Part shown: in pieces, positions 1 through 10,005 of the stretch
Numbering within the stretch: position 1 is the stretch's first letter
Layout of the letters: each line of letters starts with the position of its first letter
Origin: Pseudomonas sp. UMAB-08
Lineage (GTDB): Bacteria; Pseudomonadota; Gammaproteobacteria; Pseudomonadales; Pseudomonadaceae
NCBI RefSeq assembly: GCF_900095225.1
Contig: NZ_LT607428.1
Coordinates: 40,995-104,988 of the forward strand
Length of the DNA: 63,994 nt
Direction of reading: 5' to 3'
Translations under genes and position numbers: made by a program
The notes under the pieces: model-generated
What the model was told of the DNA's origin: nothing
The model's database searches: none
The model's input: only the letters and a program-made list of their open reading frames with translations

Positions 1-299
1 AATGCCCCGCCTGTTTTGCCTTGGCGGATCGCATAAATATGACCGTGAATCCCCTGCCCTTGCGCCCCGAATCTCAGGTAGGCCGCTTTATGCAGCAAGC
101 CGTCCAACGCGTGGGATGAGCGCCGGCTCACCAGTTCGATGTTGATTTCATAGGGTCGGCTCAGCGCCTCGGTCCCGTGAAAACTCAGCACCTGCAAGTC
201 AGCTTGCTGTTGCCCGTTGATGTCCAGACAGAACTTCGGGGTAAGGCCGGGATGAGACATGCGCGGATCTTCGTGTTGGAAGGGGGCACGCAGTGTCAT
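1..299 (-). CDS. vgrG: VgrG-like type VI secretion tip protein, N-terminal fragment
   Basis: Reading leftward from ATG at 299 gives an open frame to the window edge. It contains LQVLSFHGTEALSRPYEIN followed by ELVSRR and ALDGLLHKAAYLRF. This is the pattern of the VgrG/gpD N-terminal domain (F.G.E.LS.PY...ELVS). VgrG trimers form the puncturing tip of the type VI secretion tube. About 100 residues are visible, so effector extensions cannot be judged. A second in-frame ATG lies at 260 and no strong ribosome site separates the two. It is divergent from acs. No other T6SS gene is in view, so it may be an orphan vgrG island. Confidence 0.72.
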   Translation of the reverse strand, partial: MTLRAPFQHEDPRMSHPGLTPKFCLDINGQQQADLQVLSFHGTEALSRPYEINIELVSRRSSHALDGLLHKAAYLRFGAQGQGIHGHIYAIRQGKTGGA

Positions 300-481
300 T
301 GACGATGTGCGCCCACACAGCCAGCCAGCACCTCTGGATCATGTAGGACAGTTCTGGTGATTGGGTGGGCTTGTACTGACGGACTTAGCCAAACATGGAT
401 GCAGTTCCCGTCCCCTTGAACCAATCCCCACCAAAGCGCACCCTGATGACTTGTTGCATCAACAAGAATAAGGATCAACCC

Positions 482-2419
<1,938 letters not shown>

Positions 2420-2468
2420 ACGTGTTGGGCGCAGCCCTCCCTGCGCCCGACTCAGATGTTGAGAGCCC

Positions 2469-3341
2469 ATGGAATTCATTCGTAGCCGTATCGAAACCCA
2501 AGTCATGAGTCTGACTGGATTGTCTCTGGGTCAGTTGGACCTGGAAAACCCTAAAGGTGATCCCGGCCTGTTCGGTCCAGAGGCGATCTGCTGGCAGGTG
2601 CATGGCGACTTCAGCAGCATGCTGATCGGCGGCATCAGCGCATTGATGCTGCAAGCCCTGCACCCATTGGCGCTGGCCGGGGTCTGGGATCACTCGACCT
2701 TCCGTCAGGACATGCTGGGCCGCCTTCGCAGGACCGGCCAGTTTATTTCAGGGACAACCTTCGGTTCGACCCGCGACGCCAACTGGCTGATAGACAAGGT
2801 GCGCACCATCCACTTGCAAGTGACTGGCACTGCGCCCGACGGACGCCCCTATGCTGCCAGTGATCCGGACCTGTTGACGTGGGTACATGTGGCCGAAGTC
2901 AGCAGTTTTCTGGCCGCCCATTTGCGCTATCGCAACCCCGAGTTGTCGGGTGACGCACAGGATGCGTACTACGCAGAAGTCGCCACCATTGCCGAACGGC
3001 TCGGCGCACGTGAGGTGCCGCGCTCAAGGCAAGCCATTGCCGACTATCTCGACCGGATGCGCCCGCAGTTGATCTGTGATGAACGCAGCCGCGAGGTACT
3101 GCGCTTATTGCTGAATGCCCCGGCTCCGAGCAGGCTGGCCAAGCCATTCGGTGCCTTAATGATGCAGGCAGGCATCGACCTGTTACCGGTCTGGGCCAGC
3201 GATTTGTTCGAGATCCATCAGGGCCTGCTGCAACGCACATTGATCCGCGCCAGCATCAGACGTAGCGTGCCCCTGTTACGCTGGGCGGTGCGCAACGGCT
3301 CAGTTCAGCGCGCCCACCGACGGTTGGGGCTATCCTGCTGA
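2469..3341 (+). CDS. oxygenase MpaB family protein (DUF2236)
   Basis: 290-residue protein with hallmarks of the DUF2236/MpaB family: an early FGPEAICWQVHGD segment, a helix with ALMLQALHPLALAGVWDHS, and the central WVHVAEVSSFLAAH. Some family members are heme-dependent oxygenases (latex-clearing protein, MpaB), with the conserved histidines as candidate ligands. The substrate of this one is unknown. It lies 49 bases behind acs on the same strand and may be cotranscribed. The ribosome site at the chosen ATG is weak, and another ATG at 2505 is possible. Confidence 0.82.
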   Translation: MEFIRSRIETQVMSLTGLSLGQLDLENPKGDPGLFGPEAICWQVHGDFSSMLIGGISALMLQALHPLALAGVWDHSTFRQDMLGRLRRTGQFISGTTFGSTRDANWLIDKVRTIHLQVTGTAPDGRPYAASDPDLLTWVHVAEVSSFLAAHLRYRNPELSGDAQDAYYAEVATIAERLGAREVPRSRQAIADYLDRMRPQLICDERSREVLRLLLNAPAPSRLAKPFGALMMQAGIDLLPVWASDLFEIHQGLLQRTLIRASIRRSVPLLRWAVRNGSVQRAHRRLGLSC

Positions 3342-3503
3342 CCGACCTGAAGCACACACGCGACCGTCAGTTTGTCGTTGGAACCTGAACGGCCATGTGT
3401 GACACCATGCGCACCATTGTCATCGTCATAGCCACCGCCACAGCGAACAGGGCCAGCTGAATCAGGCCCGACGCAAAACCCAATAATAGTGAGGACCTTT
3501 GCC

Positions 3504-4682
3504 ATGCAAGACGTCGTTATCGTTGCCGCCACCCGTACCGCTGTCGGTGCGTTCCAGGGTGCCCTGGCGAATATTTCCGCAGTCGATCTTGGCGCTGCTG
3601 TCATTCGCCAACTGCTGTCTCAAACCGGGCTGGATGTTACTGAAGTCGATGAAGTGATCATGGGCCACGTATTGACCGCAGGCGCCGGGCAGAACCCTGC
3701 ACGTCAAGCCGCGATCAAGGCGGGGCTGCCTTTCGCGGTACCGGCAATGACCGTGAGCAAGGTCTGTGGCTCGGGCTTGAAGGCCCTGCATCTGGCCGCT
3801 CAGGCGATTCGCTGCGGCGACGCGGAAGTGGTCATCGCGGGCGGTCAGGAAAACATGAGCCTGTCCAATTACGTCATGCCCGGTGCGCGCACCGGTCTGC
3901 GTATGGGCAACAGCACCCTGGTCGACACGATGATCAGCGATGGTTTATGGGATGCGTTCAACGACTACCACATGGGCATCACTGCCGAAAATCTGGTGGA
4001 AAAGTACGGCATCACCCGCGAAGCACAAGATGCGTTCGCCGCCGCGTCGCAACAGAAAGCCATGGCCGCCATCGAAGCCGGGCGTTTTGTCGACGAAATC
4101 ACCCCGATCCTGATCCCGCAGCGCAAAGGCGACCCGCTGTCGTTTGCCACGGACGAACAACCGCGCGCCGGGACGACCGCCGAATCGTTGGCCAAACTCA
4201 AGCCAGCGTTCAAGAAAGATGGCTCCGTCACCGCGGGCAACGCTTCGTCGCTGAATGACGGCGCCGCCGCCGTCATCCTGATGAGCGCCGCCAAAGCTGA
4301 AAAGCTCGGGCTGCCGGTTCTCGCGCGCATCGCTGCTTACGCCAACGCAGGTGTCGACCCGGCAATCATGGGCATCGGCCCGGTCAGCGCCACGCGTCGT
4401 TGCCTGGCCAAGGCCGGCTGGTCGCTGGAGCAGCTTGACCTGATCGAAGCCAACGAAGCGTTTGCCGCGCAAGCTTTGTCAGTCAGCAAGGAGCTGGGCT
4501 GGGACATGAACAAGGTCAACGTCAACGGCGGCGCCATTGCCCTTGGCCACCCGATTGGTGCGTCAGGCTGCCGCATTCTGGTCACGCTGCTGCACGAGAT
4601 GATCAAGCGCGACGCCAAAAAAGGTCTCGCAACCTTGTGCATCGGTGGTGGTCAGGGTGTGGCATTGGCGCTTTCCCGCTGA
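3504..4682 (+). CDS. acetyl-CoA C-acetyltransferase (thiolase)
   Basis: 392-residue biosynthetic-type thiolase that condenses or cleaves acetoacetyl-CoA. Active-site residues are visible: nucleophilic Cys88 in VCGSGLKAL, His349 in GGAIALGHPIGASG, and Cys379 in LCIGGGQG. NEAFAAQALSV is the third family signature. The start at ATG 3504 is preceded by GAGGACC; an upstream codon in the same frame at 3489 lacks a ribosome site. It resembles AtoB/PhaA. The local context does not show whether it serves acetoacetate use, butanoate or polyhydroxyalkanoate metabolism, so no symbol is assigned. A hairpin follows at 4705. Confidence 0.93.
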   Translation: MQDVVIVAATRTAVGAFQGALANISAVDLGAAVIRQLLSQTGLDVTEVDEVIMGHVLTAGAGQNPARQAAIKAGLPFAVPAMTVSKVCGSGLKALHLAAQAIRCGDAEVVIAGGQENMSLSNYVMPGARTGLRMGNSTLVDTMISDGLWDAFNDYHMGITAENLVEKYGITREAQDAFAAASQQKAMAAIEAGRFVDEITPILIPQRKGDPLSFATDEQPRAGTTAESLAKLKPAFKKDGSVTAGNASSLNDGAAAVILMSAAKAEKLGLPVLARIAAYANAGVDPAIMGIGPVSATRRCLAKAGWSLEQLDLIEANEAFAAQALSVSKELGWDMNKVNVNGGAIALGHPIGASGCRILVTLLHEMIKRDAKKGLATLCIGGGQGVALALSR

Positions 4683-4704
4683 GTCTGCTGCGCCTGATCT
4701 GACG

Positions 4705-4736
4705 TGATCGCGGGCAAGCACGCTTGCCCGCGATCA
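4705..4736. repeat. REP-like palindrome
   Basis: Perfect inverted repeat: a 15-base arm beginning TGATCGCGGGCAAGC, a two-base centre, then its exact complement. It sits between two plus-strand genes. The GCGGGCAAGC core is a frequent intergenic repeat in Pseudomonas. With no T-run it is more likely a REP element than a simple terminator, though the RNA hairpin could protect the thiolase transcript. Confidence 0.7.
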
Positions 4737-4792
4737 ATGCCCGCGCTTAACTGTTAAACTGCCGCGCCCATTTCCAACCCAAGGCGCTGTGC

Positions 4793-5809
4793 ATGTCCTC
4801 CTTGAATCAGGCGCTAAGCGTCGCCCTCGATAACCGCGAACCACTGCTTGCCGAGTTGCATCAACACGGCACGGATTGCTATCGGCTATTCCATGGCAGC
4901 CAGGAAGGTGCCAGCGGCCTGACCATCGACCGTTATGGCCCGCAATTGCTGGTGCAGAGTTTCCACCACGCGCTGGAACGCGAGGTCCTGCTGGAACTGC
5001 ACGCGGCCGTCAATACGCGCCTGGGACTCGAAACCCTGCTGGTCTACAACGACCGCTCCCAAGGCAACTCGCGAATAGACCGTAACGACGCCGTATACAA
5101 AGCCGAAGATGCAGCACTGGTGGATATGATCGGTCACGAGTGGGGCCTGAACTACCGTGTACGCGGGCGCCATGCCGGGCAGGACCCGCTGCTGTTTCTC
5201 GACTTGCGTAATACCCGTGGCTGGATAAAGCAACACAGCGCCGGCAAGACCGTGCTGAACCTGTTTGCGTACACCTGTGGCGTTGGCCTGAGTGCGGCGG
5301 CGGGCGGCGCGCGGGAAGTGTGCAACCTGGACTTCGCCGAAGGCAATCTGGCGGTGGGTCGCGAAAATGGCGTCCTCAACCCTCAATTGAAAGCCATGAA
5401 GTTTGTGCAATCCGATTACTTCCCGGCGATCCGCCAACTGGCAGGCTTGCCCATCGCCCCACGTCGCGGGAATAAGTTGCCCGAGTATGTGCGCCTCGAA
5501 CAACGGCAATACGACCTGGTGTTCCTTGATCCGCCTGCGTGGGCAAAAAGCGCATTCGGCACCGTCGATTTGCTGCGCGACTACCAGAGCCTGCTCAAAC
5601 CGGCGGTATTGACCACGGCCACCGATGGCGTGTTGATCTGCTGCAATAATCTGGCGAAGGTCAGCATGGAGGACTGGCGCGAACAGGTGCTACGCTGCGC
5701 CAGCAAGGCCGGGCGCCCGGTACGCGACTGGCAGGTTCTGACGCCGGGCAGCGACTTCCCGTCTCAGGACCAGCAACCACCGCTCAAAACGCTGATACTG
5801 CAGCTCTGA
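4793..5809 (+). CDS. class I SAM-dependent (RlmI-like) methyltransferase
   Basis: 338-residue predicted methyltransferase. An N-terminal half with GASGLTIDRYGPQLLVQ resembles the PUA-EEHEE-type region of RlmI/RlmK C5-cytosine rRNA methyltransferases. Then come the Rossmann motif VLNLFAYTCGVGLSAAAGGA, the acidic LDFAEGNL, and the LVFLDPPAWAKS catalytic loop. The target is probably RNA; the exact nucleotide is not deducible. It has its own upstream region after the REP palindrome. Confidence 0.85.
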   Translation: MSSLNQALSVALDNREPLLAELHQHGTDCYRLFHGSQEGASGLTIDRYGPQLLVQSFHHALEREVLLELHAAVNTRLGLETLLVYNDRSQGNSRIDRNDAVYKAEDAALVDMIGHEWGLNYRVRGRHAGQDPLLFLDLRNTRGWIKQHSAGKTVLNLFAYTCGVGLSAAAGGAREVCNLDFAEGNLAVGRENGVLNPQLKAMKFVQSDYFPAIRQLAGLPIAPRRGNKLPEYVRLEQRQYDLVFLDPPAWAKSAFGTVDLLRDYQSLLKPAVLTTATDGVLICCNNLAKVSMEDWREQVLRCASKAGRPVRDWQVLTPGSDFPSQDQQPPLKTLILQL

Positions 5810-5916
5810 CGCCCGACGCAAGAAAGGAATCTTCCGACACGCACTGAGGGTACTTCTGGGGAACCAGATTCGCGTGCCATACTCCAAGGACCTCCGACAG
5901 AGAGACGACGCCTCAC

Positions 5917-8871
5917 ATGCCCAAAGGATTGATACGCGCTATTTGCGCCTTGCTGACCGTCATCGCGCTTTATAGCTTGCTGGGGTTCTTGATTCTGCCC
6001 GGCATCGCATTGCGGATCGTCAATCAACAACTGGCCACCTATTCCACGGTCCCGGCAACGCTTGGTCGCCTGGAAATCAACCCCTACACACTGGAAGTCA
6101 CCCTGTGGGGCCTGAACATCGGCACGCCGGGCCAGGAGCAGGTCGGTTTCGAACGGTTGTACACCAACCTGCAGATTGACAGCCTGTGGACCGGCGCCCT
6201 GCATCTGGCGGCTGTCGAGTTGGACAAACCCAAGTCCGAACTTCTCTTCAGCAAGGACGGTACGCTGAACCTGGCGCAGTTGTTCAAGCTACCGGCCAGC
6301 GCGCCGGCGAAGGACGCGCCACCCGGCAAGCCTTTCCCGATGCGGGTCGACTACATCAAGTTGGCTGACGGTTATGTCCACTTCCAGGACCTGCGCCCCA
6401 GCGAACCGATTGAATTCCTTTACGACAAACTAAGTCTGGAACTGAAAAACCTCAGCACCCTGCCCGAAGACAATGCCGACATGACCCTGGTTGCAGTAGG
6501 TCCTGGAGGCGGTCGACTCGACTGGGTCGGGCGCATCAGCCTGGTGCCGATTGCCTCCGAAGGTAAGCTAAAAATCACTGACGGCAAGATGAAAGTCTTT
6601 TGGCCCTACGTGCGCGATGCGCTACCGCTCGTACTGCAAGACGGCATTCTGAACTTCAGCACCGACTACACGCTCAGCCTGGCCAGCGCAACCGAATTGC
6701 AACTGACCAATACCGCCTTGAGCGTTGCGCCCTTCGCGATCAATGCGCCGGATGGGCGACCATTGGTGCGTCTGGAACGACTGGACGTCACCGAGACCTC
6801 TATCGACCTGGCCAAGCAGCAAGTGACGGTCGGCAAGATCCGCAGCAACAAACTTGAAACCTGGGCGACGCGCGAAGCGGATGGCGAGCTCGACTGGCAG
6901 AAGCTGTTCGCCAGCCAACCAAAAAAACCCGCTTCCGCAGCCGCCATCAAGGCTCCGGCGACCGCAGCAGGTAGCGCCCCCGAAGTCGCCCAGCAGCCCA
7001 TCGCCCCCAGCAAACCCTGGCAGGTGCTGCTGCGTGACGTGCAACTGCGCAACTATCAGATTCACCTGGCTGATCGGGTCCCCAAGGAACCCGTTGCGCT
7101 GGAAGTAGGCCCGCTGAACCTCGACCTGCAGAATTTCGACAGCCTCAACAAGTCGCCTTTCAGCCTCAAGCTTGACACCGGACTGGGCAAACAAGGGCAT
7201 ATCACGGCAGCAGGTGACGTCAATCTGAGCCCGGTCAGCGCCAAACTGCAGGTCACCACCAAAGACATCGACCTGCGTGTCGCGCAGTCTTATATCAGCC
7301 CGTTTATCCGTCTTGAACTGCGCAGCGGCATGCTTGGCAGCGACCTGGCGGTCAATCTGAAGAGCACGGAGCCGCTGGCTTTCAGCGTCATGGGCAAGGC
7401 CCAGATCGACCAATTGCACACCCTCGACACCCTCAAGCAGCGCGACTTTCTCAAGTGGCAGCAGGTGATGCTTGAAGGACTGGATTATCAACACGGCAAC
7501 AGCCTGACGATCGCCAAGGTCAATCTGCAGCAACCGTATGCGCGCTTCATGATCAACGATGACCGCACCACCAACATTGATGATCTGTTGATTCCACAGC
7601 CAGCCGACAGCGGTAAACCAGCGACTAAACCAGCGGCAGGCAAGGCCTCTGCAAGTAGTGAAAAACCGATGGGAATTCGTATCGGTGAAGTGAATATCAA
7701 CGACGGCTCCGCCAACTTCGCCGACTTCAGTCTCACGCCCAACTTTGCCACCGCCATTCAACAGCTCAATGGCAAAATCGGGACGCTCGACAACCGTCAG
7801 TCAAAACCTGCAACAGTCGATATAAATGGCAAGGTCGACCGCTATGCGCCGGTGACCATCAAAGGCAGCCTCAACCCCTTCGACCCCTTGGCCAGCCTGG
7901 ACATCGCGACCAGTTTCAAGCGCGTCGAGCTAACCACACTGACGCCGTACTCCGGGAAGTTCGCCGGCTACCGCATTCGCAAAGGGCGCCTGAATCTCGA
8001 CCTGCATTACATGATCGTCAAAGGCCAACTCAAGGCCGAAAACAAGGTGGTACTCGAACAGCTACAGCTGGGTGAGAAGGTCGACAGCGCCAGTGCCGTC
8101 GATCTGCCGATTCGCCTGGCCATTGCCTTGCTGAAGGACACCGATGGCAAGATCTCCATCGAACTGCCAATCTCCGGCGACTTGAACAACCCACAATTCA
8201 GCGTGATGCCCATTGTCTGGCAAACGCTGCGCAATTTGGTATTGCGTGCGGCTGAGGCGCCCTTCAAGTTCATTGGGGGGTTAATCAGCGGCGGCGAATC
8301 TCAAGACCTCGGCAGCATTGCGTTCACCCCCGGCTCGAGCGACTTGACCAGCGACGCCCAATCCGCCCTGAACAAGCTCTCCGCCGCACTCAAGGAGCGC
8401 CCGGCGTTGCATCTCGAGATCGAAGGCACCAGCGCTGTCAGCAGCGATGGCCCGCTGATCGCGGCACAACGTCTGGAGCGCGAGTACCAGAGCACGTACT
8501 ACAAGATTCTTCAGCGTCGCGGTGACAAAGTCCCGGCTCAAGCCTCACTGTTGCAAGTGCCGGAAAACGAAAAAACACCCATGCTCGAAGGTATTTATCG
8601 CACCCTGCTGAAGCAACAACCGCCTGCCGAGTGGACAGATCTGGGCAAGGAAGAGCGGGCCGCGAAAATGCGCGCAGACGTGATCAAGTCCTGGAGCAGC
8701 AACACCGCATTGCTCCGCCAGTTGGGCCAGGCGCGCGCCGGCAGCATCAAGGACTATCTGGTCGATAAAGGCAAACTGGCTGATGATCGGGTCTATTTCA
8801 TCGACACCAGCCTTGGTGAGGCTCAATCAGATGGCCGTGTCGTCACTCAGCTGCATCTGGACAGCGAATAA
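5917..8871 (+). CDS. DUF748 domain-containing envelope protein
   Basis: 984-residue protein with one N-terminal membrane anchor (ALLTVIALYSLLGFLILPGI), then a long beta-rich region typical of DUF748/AsmA-like proteins (LGRLEINPYTLEVTLWGLNIG; later GSLNPFDPLASLDIATSFK and YRIRKGRLNLDLHYMIVKG). The Ala/Pro/Lys-rich stretches near residues 330-360 and 560-585 look like linkers. The last 170 residues contain GSIAFTPGSSDLTSDAQSAL, reminiscent of an OmpA-like C-terminal domain. AsmA-like proteins are implicated in lipid movement between membranes; a role here is inference. It is followed three bases later by the DUF2845 gene. Confidence 0.85.
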   Translation: MPKGLIRAICALLTVIALYSLLGFLILPGIALRIVNQQLATYSTVPATLGRLEINPYTLEVTLWGLNIGTPGQEQVGFERLYTNLQIDSLWTGALHLAAVELDKPKSELLFSKDGTLNLAQLFKLPASAPAKDAPPGKPFPMRVDYIKLADGYVHFQDLRPSEPIEFLYDKLSLELKNLSTLPEDNADMTLVAVGPGGGRLDWVGRISLVPIASEGKLKITDGKMKVFWPYVRDALPLVLQDGILNFSTDYTLSLASATELQLTNTALSVAPFAINAPDGRPLVRLERLDVTETSIDLAKQQVTVGKIRSNKLETWATREADGELDWQKLFASQPKKPASAAAIKAPATAAGSAPEVAQQPIAPSKPWQVLLRDVQLRNYQIHLADRVPKEPVALEVGPLNLDLQNFDSLNKSPFSLKLDTGLGKQGHITAAGDVNLSPVSAKLQVTTKDIDLRVAQSYISPFIRLELRSGMLGSDLAVNLKSTEPLAFSVMGKAQIDQLHTLDTLKQRDFLKWQQVMLEGLDYQHGNSLTIAKVNLQQPYARFMINDDRTTNIDDLLIPQPADSGKPATKPAAGKASASSEKPMGIRIGEVNINDGSANFADFSLTPNFATAIQQLNGKIGTLDNRQSKPATVDINGKVDRYAPVTIKGSLNPFDPLASLDIATSFKRVELTTLTPYSGKFAGYRIRKGRLNLDLHYMIVKGQLKAENKVVLEQLQLGEKVDSASAVDLPIRLAIALLKDTDGKISIELPISGDLNNPQFSVMPIVWQTLRNLVLRAAEAPFKFIGGLISGGESQDLGSIAFTPGSSDLTSDAQSALNKLSAALKERPALHLEIEGTSAVSSDGPLIAAQRLEREYQSTYYKILQRRGDKVPAQASLLQVPENEKTPMLEGIYRTLLKQQPPAEWTDLGKEERAAKMRADVIKSWSSNTALLRQLGQARAGSIKDYLVDKGKLADDRVYFIDTSLGEAQSDGRVVTQLHLDSE

Positions 8872-8874
8872 TCC

Positions 8875-9168
8875 ATGCGAACAGGCGGTTTAGTACTTTT
8901 GGCAGTCGCTTGCCTCGCAGGCCAGGCACAGGCAGATACCTTGCGTTGCGGCAGTCAATTGATCAGCGTGGGTGATCGGGAGTTTGAGGTGCAGCAGAAA
9001 TGCGGTGAACCTATTGCCCGAAATATCATTGGTTATAAGCGCAGCGTGAACAGGCGCGAAGAAGTCCAGATTGATGAATGGATCTACGGGCCCAATAACG
9101 GAATGTATCAATACCTGCGTTTCGAAGGCGGCCGACTACTGCGCATAGACAGTAAGCGCGGTAGCTGA
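8875..9168 (+). CDS. DUF2845 domain-containing exported protein
   Basis: 97 residues: a signal peptide (LVLLAVACLAGQAQA, cleavage likely after QAQA), then a small domain with TLRCGSQLISVGD, VQQKCGEPIAR and a C-terminal LRFEGGRLLRID. This matches DUF2845. The two cysteines may form a disulfide in the periplasm. It starts three bases after the DUF748 stop, so the two are translationally close and likely one operon. Confidence 0.85.
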   Translation: MRTGGLVLLAVACLAGQAQADTLRCGSQLISVGDREFEVQQKCGEPIARNIIGYKRSVNRREEVQIDEWIYGPNNGMYQYLRFEGGRLLRIDSKRGS

Positions 9169-9216
9169 CGGCTGCGCCGGGCCTTACCCTTCAAATCCCC
9201 CATCCCCACAATAGAA

Positions 9217-9244
9217 CAGGCCCCGGCGCGAACGCAGGGGCCTG
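9217..9244. terminator. hairpin between convergent genes
   Basis: CAGGCCCC and GGGGCCTG arms around a 12-base loop between the plus-strand DUF2845 gene and the minus-strand BON gene. Neither side has a long U-run, so termination efficiency is uncertain. Nothing else was recognised in 9169-9354. Confidence 0.5.
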
Positions 9245-9354
9245 TAATGACCACATCCTTATGGTCTTTCGCATGAACCTTTAACGAGCCAGCCGACACC
9301 GTCCAGCGTTATCAGCGGGCTCCTTATCCATGATCATCGCGAGAGGGTAAAACG

Positions 9355-9711
9355 TTACTCGGATTTCAGGCCATCAGCCGACACTGCTTGAACGCCTTTG
9401 ATTTTCTTGGCGATGTCGACAGCCAGCTTTTTCTGAGCTGCGCTCAATGTAACGGTCGATGACAGGGAAACCACGCCTTTGTTGGTCTCTACCTTGATGT
9501 CAGTACCTGGAATGCCTTTTTCGGTGACCAGATCGGCTTTGACTTTGGTGGTGATCCAGGTATCAGAGGTTGCTTCTGTAGCTTTGGTCATTTCGCCAGC
9601 AGCAATAACCATAGGTGCTTGAGTGGTTTGTTGAGCAAATGCCGCGTTGGCCATGGTGAAGGTCAGTGCAGTGGCAGCAGCAGCGGCAATAGCGAACTTA
9701 TTCATATTCAT
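9355..9711 (-). CDS. BON domain periplasmic protein
   Basis: 118-residue exported protein. The signal peptide includes FAIAAAAATALTFTMANAAFA. A single BON (OsmY-like) domain follows: TWITTKVKADLVTEKGIPG, then DIKVETNKGVVSLSSTV and VQAVSADG. BON domains bind membranes or phospholipids and are common in osmotic-stress proteins. Start chosen at ATG 9711 because AGGAG stands eight bases before it; the in-frame GTG at 9720 overlaps that ribosome site. In P. aeruginosa a similar gene also lies next to pnp. Bases 9712-9954 hold no recognised gene. Confidence 0.88.
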   Translation of the reverse strand: MNMNKFAIAAAAATALTFTMANAAFAQQTTQAPMVIAAGEMTKATEATSDTWITTKVKADLVTEKGIPGTDIKVETNKGVVSLSSTVTLSAAQKKLAVDIAKKIKGVQAVSADGLKSE

Positions 9712-9954
9712 ACGAGTCACTCCTGTTTTTCAAAAATCTGCGCCAGCATCACTGGCAGCAGGGTTACAGGATATATCGCAAGGGCTGTGCCAACCTCTAG
9801 CTGGATATAATTGCATTATAAAACAATAACTTAAGCTCCATCCTTAAATTGGTTATCGTGCAGATTGCACGTTCCTCCCCCTGTGCTGCGTGCAAGATGC
9901 ATGCAGTGCGCAGCGAAATGACTGGCTGCCCGTATAAGCGCTTAAAAGCGCTCA

Positions 9955-9983
9955 TAAAAAAAGGACCCCGAAGGGTCCTTTTT
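9955..9983 (-). terminator. Rho-independent terminator of pnp
   Basis: Read on the minus strand, AAAGGACCC-TTCG-GGGTCCTTT is followed by a run of T. The tetraloop-capped stem lies 23 bases after the pnp stop. A second small hairpin (GCGCTT/AAGCGC, 9939-9950) follows. Confidence 0.9.
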
Positions 9984-10005
9984 CAGCGTATGGCAATCAG
10001 GCTAA

